Assembly (NCBI RefSeq): GCF_038024095.1 | Contig: NZ_CP150668.1 | Location: forward strand, 124,001-188,000 | Direction: 5' to 3' | DNA length: 64,000 bases | Source of the DNA: Polaribacter tangerinus | GTDB lineage: Bacteria > Bacteroidota > Bacteroidia > Flavobacteriales > Flavobacteriaceae | Shown here: piece by piece, positions 44,722 to 54,887 of the stretch | Layout of the letters: each line of letters begins with the position of its first letter | How positions within the stretch are numbered: the first letter of the stretch is position 1 | Notes under the pieces: generated by a model | Told to the model about the DNA's origin: nothing | Databases searched by the model: none | The model's input: the letters and a program-made list of their open reading frames with translations, nothing else | Position numbers and translations under genes: made by a program

Positions 44722-45771
44722 ATGAGTAGAATAAACCCCTTTATTTTTGGTTTCCTTTTTTTAATTTCTTGCACACAAGAATATCAACCTAGAAAAATAG
44801 AAAAAGTTACCATTACCACACATAAAATTGATAGTAGCAGCATTAGAACTCTTGTAGCAATAGATAACGAGAATATGTCTTTTGCTGGTTCATTAGGTAA
44901 TTTTTCTACGACATCAAATGGTGGAAAAACTTGGAGTACTCTTACCCTAAAATACCAAGATTCTATTGTACCTCATTTTAGAAGTTTAGCATTTAACGGT
45001 CACGATTATTTTGCACTTTCCATAGGAAACCCTGCATTGCTTTATAAAATATCTGAAGACAAAGCAACTATTGTTTATAGCGAATCTCATGAAAATGTTT
45101 TTTATGATGCCCTTACTTTTTTTGATGACAATAGACATGGAATTGCTGTAGGCGATCCTACAGAAAATTGTGCTTCTATTATAATTACAGCTGATAGTGG
45201 AGAAACGTGGCAAAAAATTCCTTGTGATAATTTACCTGAAATTGCCCAAGGAGAAGCATTTTTTGCAGCAAGCAATACCAATATCAAAACAATGGGAAGC
45301 ACCGTTTGGATTGCTTCTGGAGGCACCAAAGCAAGGGTTTTAAAATCGACTAATTTTGGCAAATCTTGGCAGGTATACAATACGCCTATTGCACAAGGAA
45401 ATGGCCCACAAGGCATTTACTCTATAGATTTTTATGACGAAAATAATGGGTTTATAATTGGCGGTAATTACGAAAAACCTACAGAAAATAATGCTAACAA
45501 AGCACTAACTACCGATGGTGGAAAAACATGGCAACTCGTCGGTATAAACACGACTCCGAACTATAAGAGTTGTGTACAATATCTACCAAATACGGGTGGT
45601 AAAGAACTATTTGTTGTAGGAAAAACAGGAATCTCTTTTTCTAATGATGGTGGTAAAACGTTTTCTGATGTTTCTAAAGATGGTTTTTATGCAATTCAGT
45701 TTGTAGATGAAAATACTGCTTGGCTTACCGGACACAAAAAAGTTGGAAAAATGAGTTTACAAAAAAAGTAA
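44722..45771 (+). CDS. Ycf48-like/BNR-repeat lipoprotein
   Basis: A 349-residue lipoprotein with a lipobox (FLISC, Cys about residue 16). The body is a beta-propeller with repeated SxDxGxTW-type boxes: SNGGKTWST, ADSGETWQK, KSTNFGKSWQV, TDGGKTWQL and SNDGGKTF. This is the Ycf48/BNR pattern; bacterial members are usually annotated as oxidoreductases or glycosyl hydrolases without proof. A strong terminator follows, and the gene is probably transcribed alone. Confidence 0.83.
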   Translation: MSRINPFIFGFLFLISCTQEYQPRKIEKVTITTHKIDSSSIRTLVAIDNENMSFAGSLGNFSTTSNGGKTWSTLTLKYQDSIVPHFRSLAFNGHDYFALSIGNPALLYKISEDKATIVYSESHENVFYDALTFFDDNRHGIAVGDPTENCASIIITADSGETWQKIPCDNLPEIAQGEAFFAASNTNIKTMGSTVWIASGGTKARVLKSTNFGKSWQVYNTPIAQGNGPQGIYSIDFYDENNGFIIGGNYEKPTENNANKALTTDGGKTWQLVGINTTPNYKSCVQYLPNTGGKELFVVGKTGISFSNDGGKTFSDVSKDGFYAIQFVDENTAWLTGHKKVGKMSLQKK

Positions 45772-45799
45772 GCAAGGGAAATTTTCCCTTGCCTACTTT
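45765..45799. terminator. Bidirectional terminator after the Ycf48-like gene
   Basis: AAGTAAGCAAGGGAAA and its near-perfect complement TTTCCCTTGCCTACTT form a long stem (one mismatch) that overlaps the stop codon and separates two convergent genes. Confidence 0.85.
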
Positions 45800-45886
45800 G
45801 ATAACGTTGTTTAATAAAGTCCCTAACCTTCATTAAAATATTATCTATTTCAAATTTAGAAAAATAAACGTCATTTATAAAGTTGT

Positions 45887-46426
45887 TTACGATAATTCAG
45901 GGTTTTTCCCCTTTACACCTTCAAAAAAACTACGAAAATGTTTAAAATCATTTTCTTTGTTGTCTGTTGTATAATAAGGAGGAGAAATTTTTACTTTTTT
46001 ATTTTCGAAATCTAAAGTTGCCATCACTACAGGTACATTTGCTCCTTTAGCAATATAGTAAAAACCTGTTTTCCATTGTATAACTTTTTTTCTCGTTCCT
46101 TCTGGAGACAAGCCCAATCGAAACTCTTCTTTACTGTTAAAAGTTTTTATAACAGCTTCTACTAAATTATTACTAGTAGAACGATTAACAGGAGTACCAC
46201 CTAATACTCTAAAAAAATAACCAAAAGGCCATTTAAATAACGCATCTTTTCCAATAAAATGAATCATGGTACCACAGCTAATTCGTGTTAAAATTGCAAT
46301 AGGAAAATCTACCCAACTAGTATGAGGTGCTGCAATAACTACGTATTTTTTTAAATTTTTAGGAAAATCATTTTCTATTTTCCAACCAAGTAACTTGTGT
46401 AAAATAAATTTTGAAATGTATTTCAA
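45887..46426 (-). CDS. PlsC-like 1-acylglycerol-3-phosphate acyltransferase
   Basis: A 179-residue acyltransferase starting with TTG (MKYISKFILHKLLGW aligns with the usual start and no ATG precedes it). The HX4D motif is in PHTSWVDFPIA, followed by FIGKDALF, the VNRS substrate region and the SPEGTRKK motif. Shorter than E. coli PlsC (245), but normal for the Bacteroidetes subgroup annotated as acyl-phosphate glycerol acyltransferase. It should act on lysophosphatidic acid or a related lipid at the inner membrane. Confidence 0.85.
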   Translation of the reverse strand: MKYISKFILHKLLGWKIENDFPKNLKKYVVIAAPHTSWVDFPIAILTRISCGTMIHFIGKDALFKWPFGYFFRVLGGTPVNRSTSNNLVEAVIKTFNSKEEFRLGLSPEGTRKKVIQWKTGFYYIAKGANVPVVMATLDFENKKVKISPPYYTTDNKENDFKHFRSFFEGVKGKNPELS

Positions 46427-46518
46427 TAGTATATTAATTATGTACGATTTATAAAAATATCTTTAATTCGGTAATAATCTATTATAAAGTTATAAATTTA
46501 AGCACTAAAATTGAAATA

Positions 46519-47859
46519 ATGACAGATTTTTTAAGCTACTTACTTATTGCTTTTATTTTTGTTGTAATCGGCTTATTTGTAGGTAGGTTACTAGCAAAAT
46601 CAGCTTTACAAAAAGAAAAATTAACGTTAGAAAAAGAAAATTCTAGTTTAAATGCTAGTGTTATAATGCTAGAGCAGGCAAAAGATATGGCTAACAATAA
46701 CCTTATTTCTTGTCAGAAAGAACTACGAAATACACAACTAGAAAAAGAGGCACTTATTTCTGAAAAAACGAGATTGGAAACAGAATTTAAAAACACTGCA
46801 ATTAAATTAAATGAAAATAAAAAGGAACTTGATAAATTAAACACCAAATATTTAAAAGAGTTCGAAAATCTTGCTACTAAAATATTAGAAGATAATTCAA
46901 CAAAATTTAAAAACCAGAATAAAGAAAGTATTAGTGCTATTTTAAACCCTTTAAAAGAAAAAATAGAGGGTTTTGAAAAGAAAGTATCAGAATCTCAAGA
47001 AAAGAGCGTTGGCATGCATGCTGCCTTAAAAGAGCAGTTGGGAAGCCTTAAACAGCTTAATTTACAAATGAGTAAAGAGGCAATTAATTTAACAAAAGCA
47101 CTTAAAGGAGATAATAAAACACAAGGAGATTGGGGAGAAACTCAATTAGAAATTTTATTAGAGAAAGCCAAACTTACCAAAGAAATTCATTTTACTACAC
47201 AAGGCGGTTACAGAGATAGTGCTGGTAAGTTAAAAAAGCCAGATTTTGTAATTAATTTACCCGAGAACAGGCACTTAATTATTGATGCTAAAGTTTCACT
47301 TACCGCTTATGAAAACTATTTTTCTTCTGAAAATGAAATAGAAAAAGAAAAATATCTAAAAAGTCATATAGAAAGTATAAGGTCTCACTTTAAAGATTTA
47401 AGTGATAAAAAATATGAAGATTTGTACGAAATTAATTCGCCTGATTATGTACTTATGTTTGTACCTATAGAACCAGCATTAATGATTGCTTTAAATAAAG
47501 TAAATAATTTGTATTTAGAAGCTCTAGACAAAAACATTGTATTGGTATCTACATCTACTCTTTTGGCTACATTAAGTACTGTTTCTTCTATGTGGAGACA
47601 AGAAAATCAAAAAAGAAATGTATTAGAAATTTCTAAACAAGCTGCTGCACTTTATGACCAATTTGTAAATCTTACCGATGATTTGTTAAAGGTTGGCAGT
47701 CAATTAAAAACGGTGCAAGGTAGTTACGATTCATCAATGAAAAAATTAACAGGCAGTAGAAACTTGATTAAAAAAGTAGAAAAAATAAAACAACTAGGTA
47801 TCAACACTTCCAAAAAAATCAATCAGAAATTATTAGATAATACCGAAGATGAAGCCTAG
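46519..47859 (+). CDS. rmuC: RmuC family DNA recombination protein
   Basis: A 446-residue protein: one N-terminal transmembrane helix (residues about 5-22), a long coiled coil to about residue 130, and the conserved RmuC core with GDWGETQLEILLEKAKL, KKPDFVINLPENRHLIIDAKVSLTAYENYF, SPDYVLMFVPIEPALMIAL and SMWRQENQKRNVLEISKQAAALYDQFVNL. RmuC relatives carry a PD-(D/E)XK-like core and limit DNA inversion in E. coli. It is convergent with recQ. The role is inferred from the family. Confidence 0.9.
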   Translation: MTDFLSYLLIAFIFVVIGLFVGRLLAKSALQKEKLTLEKENSSLNASVIMLEQAKDMANNNLISCQKELRNTQLEKEALISEKTRLETEFKNTAIKLNENKKELDKLNTKYLKEFENLATKILEDNSTKFKNQNKESISAILNPLKEKIEGFEKKVSESQEKSVGMHAALKEQLGSLKQLNLQMSKEAINLTKALKGDNKTQGDWGETQLEILLEKAKLTKEIHFTTQGGYRDSAGKLKKPDFVINLPENRHLIIDAKVSLTAYENYFSSENEIEKEKYLKSHIESIRSHFKDLSDKKYEDLYEINSPDYVLMFVPIEPALMIALNKVNNLYLEALDKNIVLVSTSTLLATLSTVSSMWRQENQKRNVLEISKQAAALYDQFVNLTDDLLKVGSQLKTVQGSYDSSMKKLTGSRNLIKKVEKIKQLGINTSKKINQKLLDNTEDEA

Positions 47860-47876
47860 AGATAGTAAATTCTTAA

Positions 47877-50060
47877 TTAGTTTCCTACCTCATTTATAAA
47901 TTGAATACGCATTAACCTCAGTTCTTCTTCATCATAATCACCATCAAATTCATCTAAAGCATCTTGTATTTTATCAGTTTCAGCTTCCATAAAATACTCG
48001 TGAATTTCTTCCTGCTGATCTTCATCTAAAAGATCATCTAACGCATAGCTAATGTTAAGTTTAGTACCCGAATAAATAATAGCTTCCATTTCCTTAATTA
48101 ATTCATTCATTTCTAAGCCTTTCGATTTAGCAATGTCCTCTAAAGGTAATTTTCTGTCAGTATTTTGAATAATATATAATTTTAGTCCAGAATTTGTACC
48201 GGTACTTTTTACAATTAAATCGTCTGGCCTCAAAATGTCATTTTCTGAAACATAAGCCTCTATAAGAGAAACAAACTCTTTACCAAACTTTCTAGCTTTT
48301 CCTTCTCCAACTCCATGAACTGTAGATAATTCTTCTAGATTAATAGGATATTTTAGCGCCATATCATCTAAAGAAGGGTCCTGAAAAACTGCAAAAGGAG
48401 GAACTCCTGCTTTAGAAGCTACCTTTTTACGTAAATCTTTTAACAGTTTTATTAGGTTAGCATCTGCTACTGCACCAGAAGATTTACTGTTCGTAATAAT
48501 GGTTTGGTCATTTTCTTCTGAATATGAATGGTCTTCAGTCATCATAAATGAAGTGGGTTTTTCTAAAAAACGCTCTCCTTCTGATGTTAATTTTATAACG
48601 CCGTATTGCTCAATTTCCTTTTTAATAAAATTAACCACTAAAACTTGGCGAATTAGTGCCATCCAATATGCTGGTTTTTTATCTTTTCCAACACCAAAAA
48701 ATGGTTGTAAATGTGTTTTATGCGAGGTTAGCAAAGCATTTTCTTTACCTACCAAGGTGTTTACAATTTCTTTGGATTTATATTTTTGAAGTGTATTTTT
48801 AACGACGGATAGTAATTTGATTACATTGTCTTTAGCTTCATGTTTTTTCTTTGGATTCCTAGAATTATCATCCATATCTGCCCCTTCTCCATTCACATCA
48901 TCAAACTCTTCACCAAAATAGTGTAATAAATATTTTCTTCTATTCATAGAGGTTTCTGCATATCCAACCACTTCTTGTAACAATGCATGCCCAATTTCTT
49001 GCTCGGCAATGGGTTTGCTAGCCATAAACTTCTCTAACTTTTCTATGTCTTTATATGCATAAAACGCTAAACAATACCCTTCGCCATCATCTCTACCAGC
49101 TCTACCCGTTTCTTGATAATAGCTTTCTAAACTTTTAGGAATATCGTGGTGAATTACATAGCGAACATCTGGTTTGTCTATTCCCATACCAAAAGCAATG
49201 GTCGCTACAACAACATCGCAGTCTTCCATTAAAAACATATCTTGGTGTTTTACTCTTGTTTTGGCATCTAAACCTGCATGATAAGGAACTGCATTGATGC
49301 CATTTACTTGTAAAATTTGTGCAATCTCCTCAACTTTCTTACGGCTTAAACAGTATATAATTCCAGATTTTCCTATTCGCTGCTTTACAAAACGAATAAT
49401 ATCTTTTTCTACCTCTTTTGTTTTTGGTCGAACTTCATAAAATAAATTTGCTCTATTAAAAGAAGCTTTAAATCTATTTGCTTCTTGTATTCCTAAAGTT
49501 TTTAGAATATCTTCTTGAACCTTTTCTGTAGCAGTGGCTGTTAAACAAATTACAGGAACATTGTCTATAGCTTTAATAATATGACGTAAATTTCTATATT
49601 CTGGTCTAAAATCGTGGCCCCATTCCGAAATACAATGTGCCTCATCTATGGCTACAAAAGAAATTTTTTGAGTTCTTAAAAAAGTAACATATTCTTCTTT
49701 TATTAAAGATTCTGGTGCTACATATAGTAATTTAGTAACGCCACTTTCAATATCTTCTTTAACTTGTGCTACTTCAGATTTGTTTAAAGACGAATTTAAC
49801 ACATGAGCAACCCCATGGTTTTCTGAAATTCCTCTAATAGCATCTACCTGGTTTTTCATCAAAGCAATTAATGGAGAAACCACAATTGCGGTACCATCTT
49901 GCATCAAAGCCGGCAATTGGTAGCATAAAGATTTACCACCACCAGTAGGCATAATTACAAAAGTATTGTTGCCTTCTACAATACTTTTTATTACTTGTTC
50001 TTGTAAGCCTTTAAATTTATTAAATCCAAAATACTTTTTAAGAGGACCGTGTAAATCCAT
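47877..50060 (-). CDS. recQ: ATP-dependent DNA helicase RecQ
   Basis: A 727-residue RecQ: Walker A MPTGGGKSLCYQLPAL, DEAH box AIDEAHCISEWGHDFRPEY, GRAGRDDGEGYCLAFYAY (motif VI), a RQC region around residues 340-520 and a HRDC domain (ADANLIKLLKDLRKKVASKAGVPPFAVF, about 540-620). The zinc-binding cysteines of the E. coli RecQ-Ct domain are not evident (the region has no C-x-C pairs), and an extra acidic, helix-hairpin-rich tail follows HRDC, as in many Bacteroidetes RecQ proteins. Confidence 0.92.
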   Translation of the reverse strand: MDLHGPLKKYFGFNKFKGLQEQVIKSIVEGNNTFVIMPTGGGKSLCYQLPALMQDGTAIVVSPLIALMKNQVDAIRGISENHGVAHVLNSSLNKSEVAQVKEDIESGVTKLLYVAPESLIKEEYVTFLRTQKISFVAIDEAHCISEWGHDFRPEYRNLRHIIKAIDNVPVICLTATATEKVQEDILKTLGIQEANRFKASFNRANLFYEVRPKTKEVEKDIIRFVKQRIGKSGIIYCLSRKKVEEIAQILQVNGINAVPYHAGLDAKTRVKHQDMFLMEDCDVVVATIAFGMGIDKPDVRYVIHHDIPKSLESYYQETGRAGRDDGEGYCLAFYAYKDIEKLEKFMASKPIAEQEIGHALLQEVVGYAETSMNRRKYLLHYFGEEFDDVNGEGADMDDNSRNPKKKHEAKDNVIKLLSVVKNTLQKYKSKEIVNTLVGKENALLTSHKTHLQPFFGVGKDKKPAYWMALIRQVLVVNFIKKEIEQYGVIKLTSEGERFLEKPTSFMMTEDHSYSEENDQTIITNSKSSGAVADANLIKLLKDLRKKVASKAGVPPFAVFQDPSLDDMALKYPINLEELSTVHGVGEGKARKFGKEFVSLIEAYVSENDILRPDDLIVKSTGTNSGLKLYIIQNTDRKLPLEDIAKSKGLEMNELIKEMEAIIYSGTKLNISYALDDLLDEDQQEEIHEYFMEAETDKIQDALDEFDGDYDEEELRLMRIQFINEVGN

Positions 50061-50124
50061 TGAAATTTATATTCTATTAATTTATTTAACAATAAAAGGG
50101 AGCACAAATTACTAAACCTAATTA

Positions 50125-50151
50125 TTGTCACTATTTTTTTTAGTAAATTTG
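50125..50151 (+). promoter_or_regulatory. Promoter of the sugar-phosphate isomerase/tatC operon
   Basis: TTG, 16 bases, then TAAATTTG, a perfect -7 element; spacing slightly short. The transcript start would be about 50158, leaving a leader of about 50 bases before the TTG start codon. Confidence 0.45.
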
Positions 50152-50207
50152 CTCCTTTCTTAATCTAAAGATATAACTTTTTTTTATTCTGATAAAATAC
50201 AAAACGT

Positions 50208-51176
50208 TTGAAAAATTCTACCTCTATAATTTCATTAGCAAAAGAAACGATTTTAATCGAAAGTAATGCCATTGCTAATTTAGTAAACTTGCTTGATGAT
50301 CACTTTGAAAATGCCGTTAATTTTATTTTAAATGCCAATGGTAGAGTTATTGTTACTGGTATTGGAAAAAGTGCAAATATAGGAACTAAAATAGTAGCTA
50401 CGTTAAATTCTACAGGAACACCTGCAATTTTTATGCACGCTGCAGATGCCATACATGGCGATTTAGGAAATGTGCAAGAAAATGACGTTGTAATTTGTAT
50501 TTCTAAAAGTGGAAATACTCCAGAAATTAAAGTGTTAATACCTCTTATTAAGAATTATGGTAATAAAATTATTGCCATTACAGGAAATATAAATTCATTT
50601 TTAGGAAAAAATGCCGATTTTCCTTTAAACACGTTTGTAGAAAAAGAAGCCTGCCCAAATAACCTAGCTCCTACCACAAGCACTACTGCTCAACTAGTTA
50701 TGGGTGATGCTTTGGCGGTTTGTTTGCAAAGCTTACGCGGATTTTCTAGTAAAGATTTTGCAAAATACCACCCGGGTGGCGCCTTAGGTAAACGTTTGTA
50801 TTTAAGAGTTAGTGACCTAATTAAAAATAATCAAGTTCCAAAAATCAATAGTAATGATACTGTAGCAGATGTAATTGTAGAAATATCAGAAAAAAGATTG
50901 GGAGTTACCGCTGTTTTGGAAAACAATATTTTAGTAGGCATTATTACCGATGGAGATATTCGTAGGATGCTTTCTAAAAACACCAATATACAGCCTATTA
51001 CTGCCAAAGAAATAATGGGTAAAAACCCTAAAACTATCTCTATAGATGCAATGGCTATAGAAGCTTTAGAAAAATTAGAACAAAATAATATTACTCAAAT
51101 TTTAGTAGTAGACGAAAACAATAACTATTGTGGTGTTGTTCATTTACACGATTTAATTAAAGAAGGAATATTCTAA
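50208..51176 (+). CDS. kdsD: KpsF/GutQ-type arabinose-5-phosphate isomerase
   Basis: A 322-residue sugar-phosphate isomerase of the KdsD family, which makes arabinose-5-phosphate for Kdo in lipopolysaccharide. It starts with TTG; no ATG precedes the first conserved helix. An N-terminal SIS domain (GRVIVTGIGKSANIG, STGTPAIFMHAADAIHGDLGNVQ, VICISKSGNTPEI) is followed by the KYHPGGALGKRL signature and two CBS domains. Its TAA stop overlaps the tatC ATG (TAATG), so translation is coupled. Confidence 0.88.
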   Translation: MKNSTSIISLAKETILIESNAIANLVNLLDDHFENAVNFILNANGRVIVTGIGKSANIGTKIVATLNSTGTPAIFMHAADAIHGDLGNVQENDVVICISKSGNTPEIKVLIPLIKNYGNKIIAITGNINSFLGKNADFPLNTFVEKEACPNNLAPTTSTTAQLVMGDALAVCLQSLRGFSSKDFAKYHPGGALGKRLYLRVSDLIKNNQVPKINSNDTVADVIVEISEKRLGVTAVLENNILVGIITDGDIRRMLSKNTNIQPITAKEIMGKNPKTISIDAMAIEALEKLEQNNITQILVVDENNNYCGVVHLHDLIKEGIF

Positions 51177-51997
51177 TGGCAAATTCACAAAAAGAAATGT
51201 CTTTTTTGGGACACCTCGAAGAGTTAAGATGGCATTTAGTTAGAAGTGCCTCTGCAATTTTTATTGTAGGAATTTTATTGTTTGTATTTCAGAAAGAAGT
51301 GTATGAACATTTTTTGTTGGCGCATAGAAAACCTGACTTTATTACCTATCAATTATTTTGTGATTTCTTTAATTTATTTGGAGCAGATAGTACTTTTTGC
51401 AATGTTGTTTTTAAAGACAACTTAATCAGTTTAAAACCTACACAACAGTTAATGAATGCAATTTGGTCTTCATTAATATTAGGTATTATTCTTTCTTTTC
51501 CTTATTTACTATGGGAAATTTGGCGTTTTATATCTCCAGGATTAACAAAAAAAGAAATTAGTAGTTCTAGAGGTTTTATTTTTATAGCTTCTTTTTTATT
51601 TTTTTGCGGAATAGCTTTTAGTTTTTACGTAATTGCTCCTATTTCAATACACTTTTTATACAACTATCAAATTACAGACTTAATTCAAAATAACTTTACA
51701 ATGGATTCTCACATCGGACTCGTAACCAACATGTTACTAGGTGTTTCCATTCTCTTTGAATTACCAGTATTAGTCTATTTTTTAACCAAAATAGGATTGG
51801 TTACTCCAGAATTTTTAAAGAAATACAGAAAACATGCCTTGGTAGTAGTGCTTATTTTGGCAGCTATTATTACACCACCAGATGTTGCTAGCCAAATAAT
51901 AGTAGCAATTCCTATTCTTTTTCTTTATGAAATAAGTATAAAGGTTTCTAAAGTAGTGATTAAAAATCAACAAAAAAGAGAAAAATCATCCTCTTAA
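51176..51997 (+). CDS. tatC: Sec-independent protein translocase TatC
   Basis: A 273-residue inner-membrane protein with six transmembrane helices. The N-terminal MSFLGHLEELRWHLVRSA is the hallmark that binds the twin-arginine signal; FISPGLTKKEIS, LLGVSILFELPVLVYFL and ILAAIITPPDVASQIIVAIPILFLYEIS are further TatC blocks. The start codon is shared with the stop of the isomerase gene. tatA/tatB are not in this window. Confidence 0.95.
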   Translation: MANSQKEMSFLGHLEELRWHLVRSASAIFIVGILLFVFQKEVYEHFLLAHRKPDFITYQLFCDFFNLFGADSTFCNVVFKDNLISLKPTQQLMNAIWSSLILGIILSFPYLLWEIWRFISPGLTKKEISSSRGFIFIASFLFFCGIAFSFYVIAPISIHFLYNYQITDLIQNNFTMDSHIGLVTNMLLGVSILFELPVLVYFLTKIGLVTPEFLKKYRKHALVVVLILAAIITPPDVASQIIVAIPILFLYEISIKVSKVVIKNQQKREKSSS

Positions 51998-52079
51998 TCT
52001 TGTATTTTACATCTTTAAAAATTCATTAAGAAAATTACAACAAACAAATTAGTACTTTTACATTATTATAGATTAAAAG

Positions 52080-52817
52080 ATGATTTTAAAAGCAGATAAT
52101 ATTCAAAAAATTTACGGCAGTAGAAAAGTTGTAAAAGGCATTTCTTTAGAAGTTCAACAAGGTGAAATTATTGGTCTTTTAGGGCCAAATGGAGCCGGTA
52201 AAACAACCTCTTTTTACATGATTGTTGGAATGATAAAACCAAATGCTGGAAATATTTACCTAAATGACCAAGAAATTACAGAAGATGCGATGTATAAACG
52301 CGCACAAAAAGGAATAGGTTATTTGGCACAAGAAGCCTCTGTTTTTAGAAAACTTTCTGTAGAAGAAAATATTATGTCGGTATTGCAATTTACAGGTCTC
52401 TCAAAAAAAGAACAAAAAATAAAATTAGAATCACTTATAGAAGAGTTTAATATTGGTCATGTTCGTAAAAATAGAGGTGATTTATTGTCTGGTGGAGAGC
52501 GAAGAAGAACAGAAATAGCAAGGTGTTTAGCCTCTGACCCAAACTTTATATTGTTAGATGAACCTTTTGCGGGTGTAGATCCTATTGCGGTAGAAGATAT
52601 TCAAAGCATTGTAGCACAATTAAAAAATAAAAATATTGGTATTTTAATAACCGATCATGATGTTCAAGCAACACTAGCAATTACCGATAAAACCTATTTA
52701 ATGTACAACGGAAGTATATTAAAAGAAGGAACTCCAGAAGAATTAGCAGCTGATGAAATGGTGCGTAAAGTATATTTAGGTAAAGACTTCGAATTAAAAA
52801 AGAAGAAAGTATTCTAA
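52080..52817 (+). CDS. lptB: LPS export ABC transporter ATP-binding protein LptB
   Basis: A 245-residue ABC ATPase that powers lipopolysaccharide extraction by LptFG. Walker A GPNGAGKTTSF, Q-loop YLAQEASVFRKL, signature LLSGGERRRTEIARCL, Walker B FILLDEPFAGVDP and a switch His in ITDHDVQATLAI; the FAGVDPIAVEDIQ text is LptB-specific. It follows tatC after about 80 bases on the same strand and may share the operon with the Kdo-isomerase gene. Confidence 0.93.
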   Translation: MILKADNIQKIYGSRKVVKGISLEVQQGEIIGLLGPNGAGKTTSFYMIVGMIKPNAGNIYLNDQEITEDAMYKRAQKGIGYLAQEASVFRKLSVEENIMSVLQFTGLSKKEQKIKLESLIEEFNIGHVRKNRGDLLSGGERRRTEIARCLASDPNFILLDEPFAGVDPIAVEDIQSIVAQLKNKNIGILITDHDVQATLAITDKTYLMYNGSILKEGTPEELAADEMVRKVYLGKDFELKKKKVF

Positions 52818-52978
52818 AAAATCTTTACCTTTTGTTCTAATATAATTCACAAATTTTATTCAGCCAATCGACTTTTAGCGTATTTTTAGTTTTTTAGCCT
52901 ATCTTTTTAGATATCATTAACAAATAACACTAAGTTTTAAACTACTGGTAATTATCATCAAAAAAAATAGGTGTAAAT

Positions 52979-53743
52979 TTATACTTTAAGTTGCCTATTT
53001 CTATAGTTTGCAATTATAGACAGGAAAACATATAAGGTTATTATTAAAGGGATAGATGCATATTGCAGTGTGATAATGCATAAAATAGAGACTATTAAAA
53101 ATAAATACTTAATGATGTTATTTTTTAAAGAATACTCTTTAAATTTTAATGAAAATAACGGCAATTCTGCATTCATTAAAAACGTTAATAAAATAGTAAT
53201 TATTAGTAAAAAATAATGATTACTAATTAGGTTATACATCCACTCAATATCTGAATATTCTAAAATTAAAGGGAGTGATATTACAAATAAACTCATTGCA
53301 GGTGTTGGTAACCCAATAAAAGAATCTGTTTGCCTAGTATCAATATTAAATTTTGCCAATCGGTAACATGCTCCTAAAGTTAACAATAACCCTACATAAG
53401 GTAATAATTCTATTCTATCACCAGACCAAATTACACTATCCGATTCGTAATTGTAACTGGAAAAAACACTGTTATTTGCCAGTAAATTTACCATAATTAT
53501 ACCAGGCACAACTCCACTAGTTACCATATCTGCTAAAGAATCCAATTGCTTACCTAGCTCGCCAGATACATGTAATAATCGAGCAGCAAAACCATCAAAA
53601 AAATCAAAAAATATTCCTAGAATAACAAAAAAAGCAGCCAATTCAAAAGCCTCATTTACTGCAAAAATAGTGGCAACTGCACCACAAAAAAGGTTGGCAA
53701 GTGTTATAATATTGGGAATATGTTTTTTAAAACTCATGTTCAT
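52979..53743 (-). CDS. pssA: CDP-diacylglycerol-serine O-phosphatidyltransferase
   Basis: A 254-residue inner-membrane enzyme that makes phosphatidylserine, the precursor of phosphatidylethanolamine. The CDP-alcohol phosphatidyltransferase motif DGFAARLLHVSGELGKQLDSLADMVTSG (D-G-x2-A-R-x8-G-x3-D-x3-D) is complete at about residues 50-78. Six to eight hydrophobic helices follow, and KHIPNIITLANLFCG is the typical N-terminus. The start may be the second Met (53737); the difference is two residues. It is divergent from the YheT-like gene. Confidence 0.9.
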   Translation of the reverse strand: MNMSFKKHIPNIITLANLFCGAVATIFAVNEAFELAAFFVILGIFFDFFDGFAARLLHVSGELGKQLDSLADMVTSGVVPGIIMVNLLANNSVFSSYNYESDSVIWSGDRIELLPYVGLLLTLGACYRLAKFNIDTRQTDSFIGLPTPAMSLFVISLPLILEYSDIEWMYNLISNHYFLLIITILLTFLMNAELPLFSLKFKEYSLKNNIIKYLFLIVSILCIITLQYASIPLIITLYVFLSIIANYRNRQLKV

Positions 53744-53845
53744 ATAAATTGATAAAGTGGCTAAAATAAGAAATACTAATTTGAGGATTTTATAAAATTG
53801 CTTTTTTTTGATTATTTTTAAAAATTAACCTAATACTACAAACAT

Positions 53846-54823
53846 ATGCCAATTGTAAAATCTGACTTCTCTCCTACTTTACCATTTAAAAATGGTCATT
53901 TTAACACAATGTACAGACCTTTGTTTATGAAAGATACATGTAAATACGATAGAAAAAGAATTTCAACTTGGGATGATGATTTTATAGATTTAGATTTTTC
54001 TTTTGTGGGTGGTAACACACTCATACTTTTAATACATGGCTTAGAAGGAAGCTCCGATTCTAAATATATTGCTGCCAATTGTAACCATTTAAATTCGGCA
54101 GGTTTAGATACGGTATGTTTTAATTTAAGAAGCTGTAGCGGAGAAGATAATTTATTACTAACAACTTACCATAGCGGTAAAACCGAAGATGTAGATTTTG
54201 TGGTAAATCACTTAGCAGAAAACTACAATTATACAAACATAGTAATTGTTGGTTTTAGTTTAGGAGGAAATTTAACACTAAAATACCTTGGTGAGTATCA
54301 TAATAAAATACCATCAATAGTAAAAGGAGGAATTGCTGTTTCTGTTCCTGTAGATATTGCAACTGCAGAAAAAGAAATGGAAAAATTAAAGAACAAATTA
54401 TATTTAGAAATCTTCTTTAAAACCATGAAAAATAAAATTCTAGAAAAAGCATACAAATTTCCATCGTATCATTTAGATAAAGAAAAACTCTTTAAAGCCA
54501 CAAAGTTTATTCATTTAGAAGAACTATATACGGTTCCTGTTTTTGGTTTTGAGAGTCCGCAAGATTATTGGAAAAAAGCAAGCTCAAAACCTTATCTATC
54601 GAAAATTGATAGACCAACAATATTAATAAATGCAAAAGATGATACTTTTTTATCTCCAGAATGTTACCCTCAAAAAGAAGCTATTCAATCGGAATATTTT
54701 TATTTAGAAACTCCAAATTTTGGAGGACATTGTGGATTCATGACTTCTTTTAAAGCTCATGAGAATAAATGGTTAGAAAAAAGAATTGTGAAATTTATAA
54801 ACGAGACCATAGGTGTTTTTTAA
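53846..54823 (+). CDS. YheT-family alpha/beta hydrolase
   Basis: A 325-residue alpha/beta hydrolase: the oxyanion strand LILLIHGLEGSSDSKYI, the LRSCSG motif of the YheT family, the nucleophile elbow GFSLGGN with catalytic Ser, Asp in INAKDDTFLSPECYP and His in FGGHCGFM. YheT/ABHD1-3 relatives act as esterases or phospholipases; the substrate is unknown. No signal peptide. Confidence 0.88.
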   Translation: MPIVKSDFSPTLPFKNGHFNTMYRPLFMKDTCKYDRKRISTWDDDFIDLDFSFVGGNTLILLIHGLEGSSDSKYIAANCNHLNSAGLDTVCFNLRSCSGEDNLLLTTYHSGKTEDVDFVVNHLAENYNYTNIVIVGFSLGGNLTLKYLGEYHNKIPSIVKGGIAVSVPVDIATAEKEMEKLKNKLYLEIFFKTMKNKILEKAYKFPSYHLDKEKLFKATKFIHLEELYTVPVFGFESPQDYWKKASSKPYLSKIDRPTILINAKDDTFLSPECYPQKEAIQSEYFYLETPNFGGHCGFMTSFKAHENKWLEKRIVKFINETIGVF

Positions 54824-54887
54824 ACAATAACTTTTTAATTGTGGAGTTAGTTTAATAGTAATTTCGGATATTTGTTAAAATAATAGC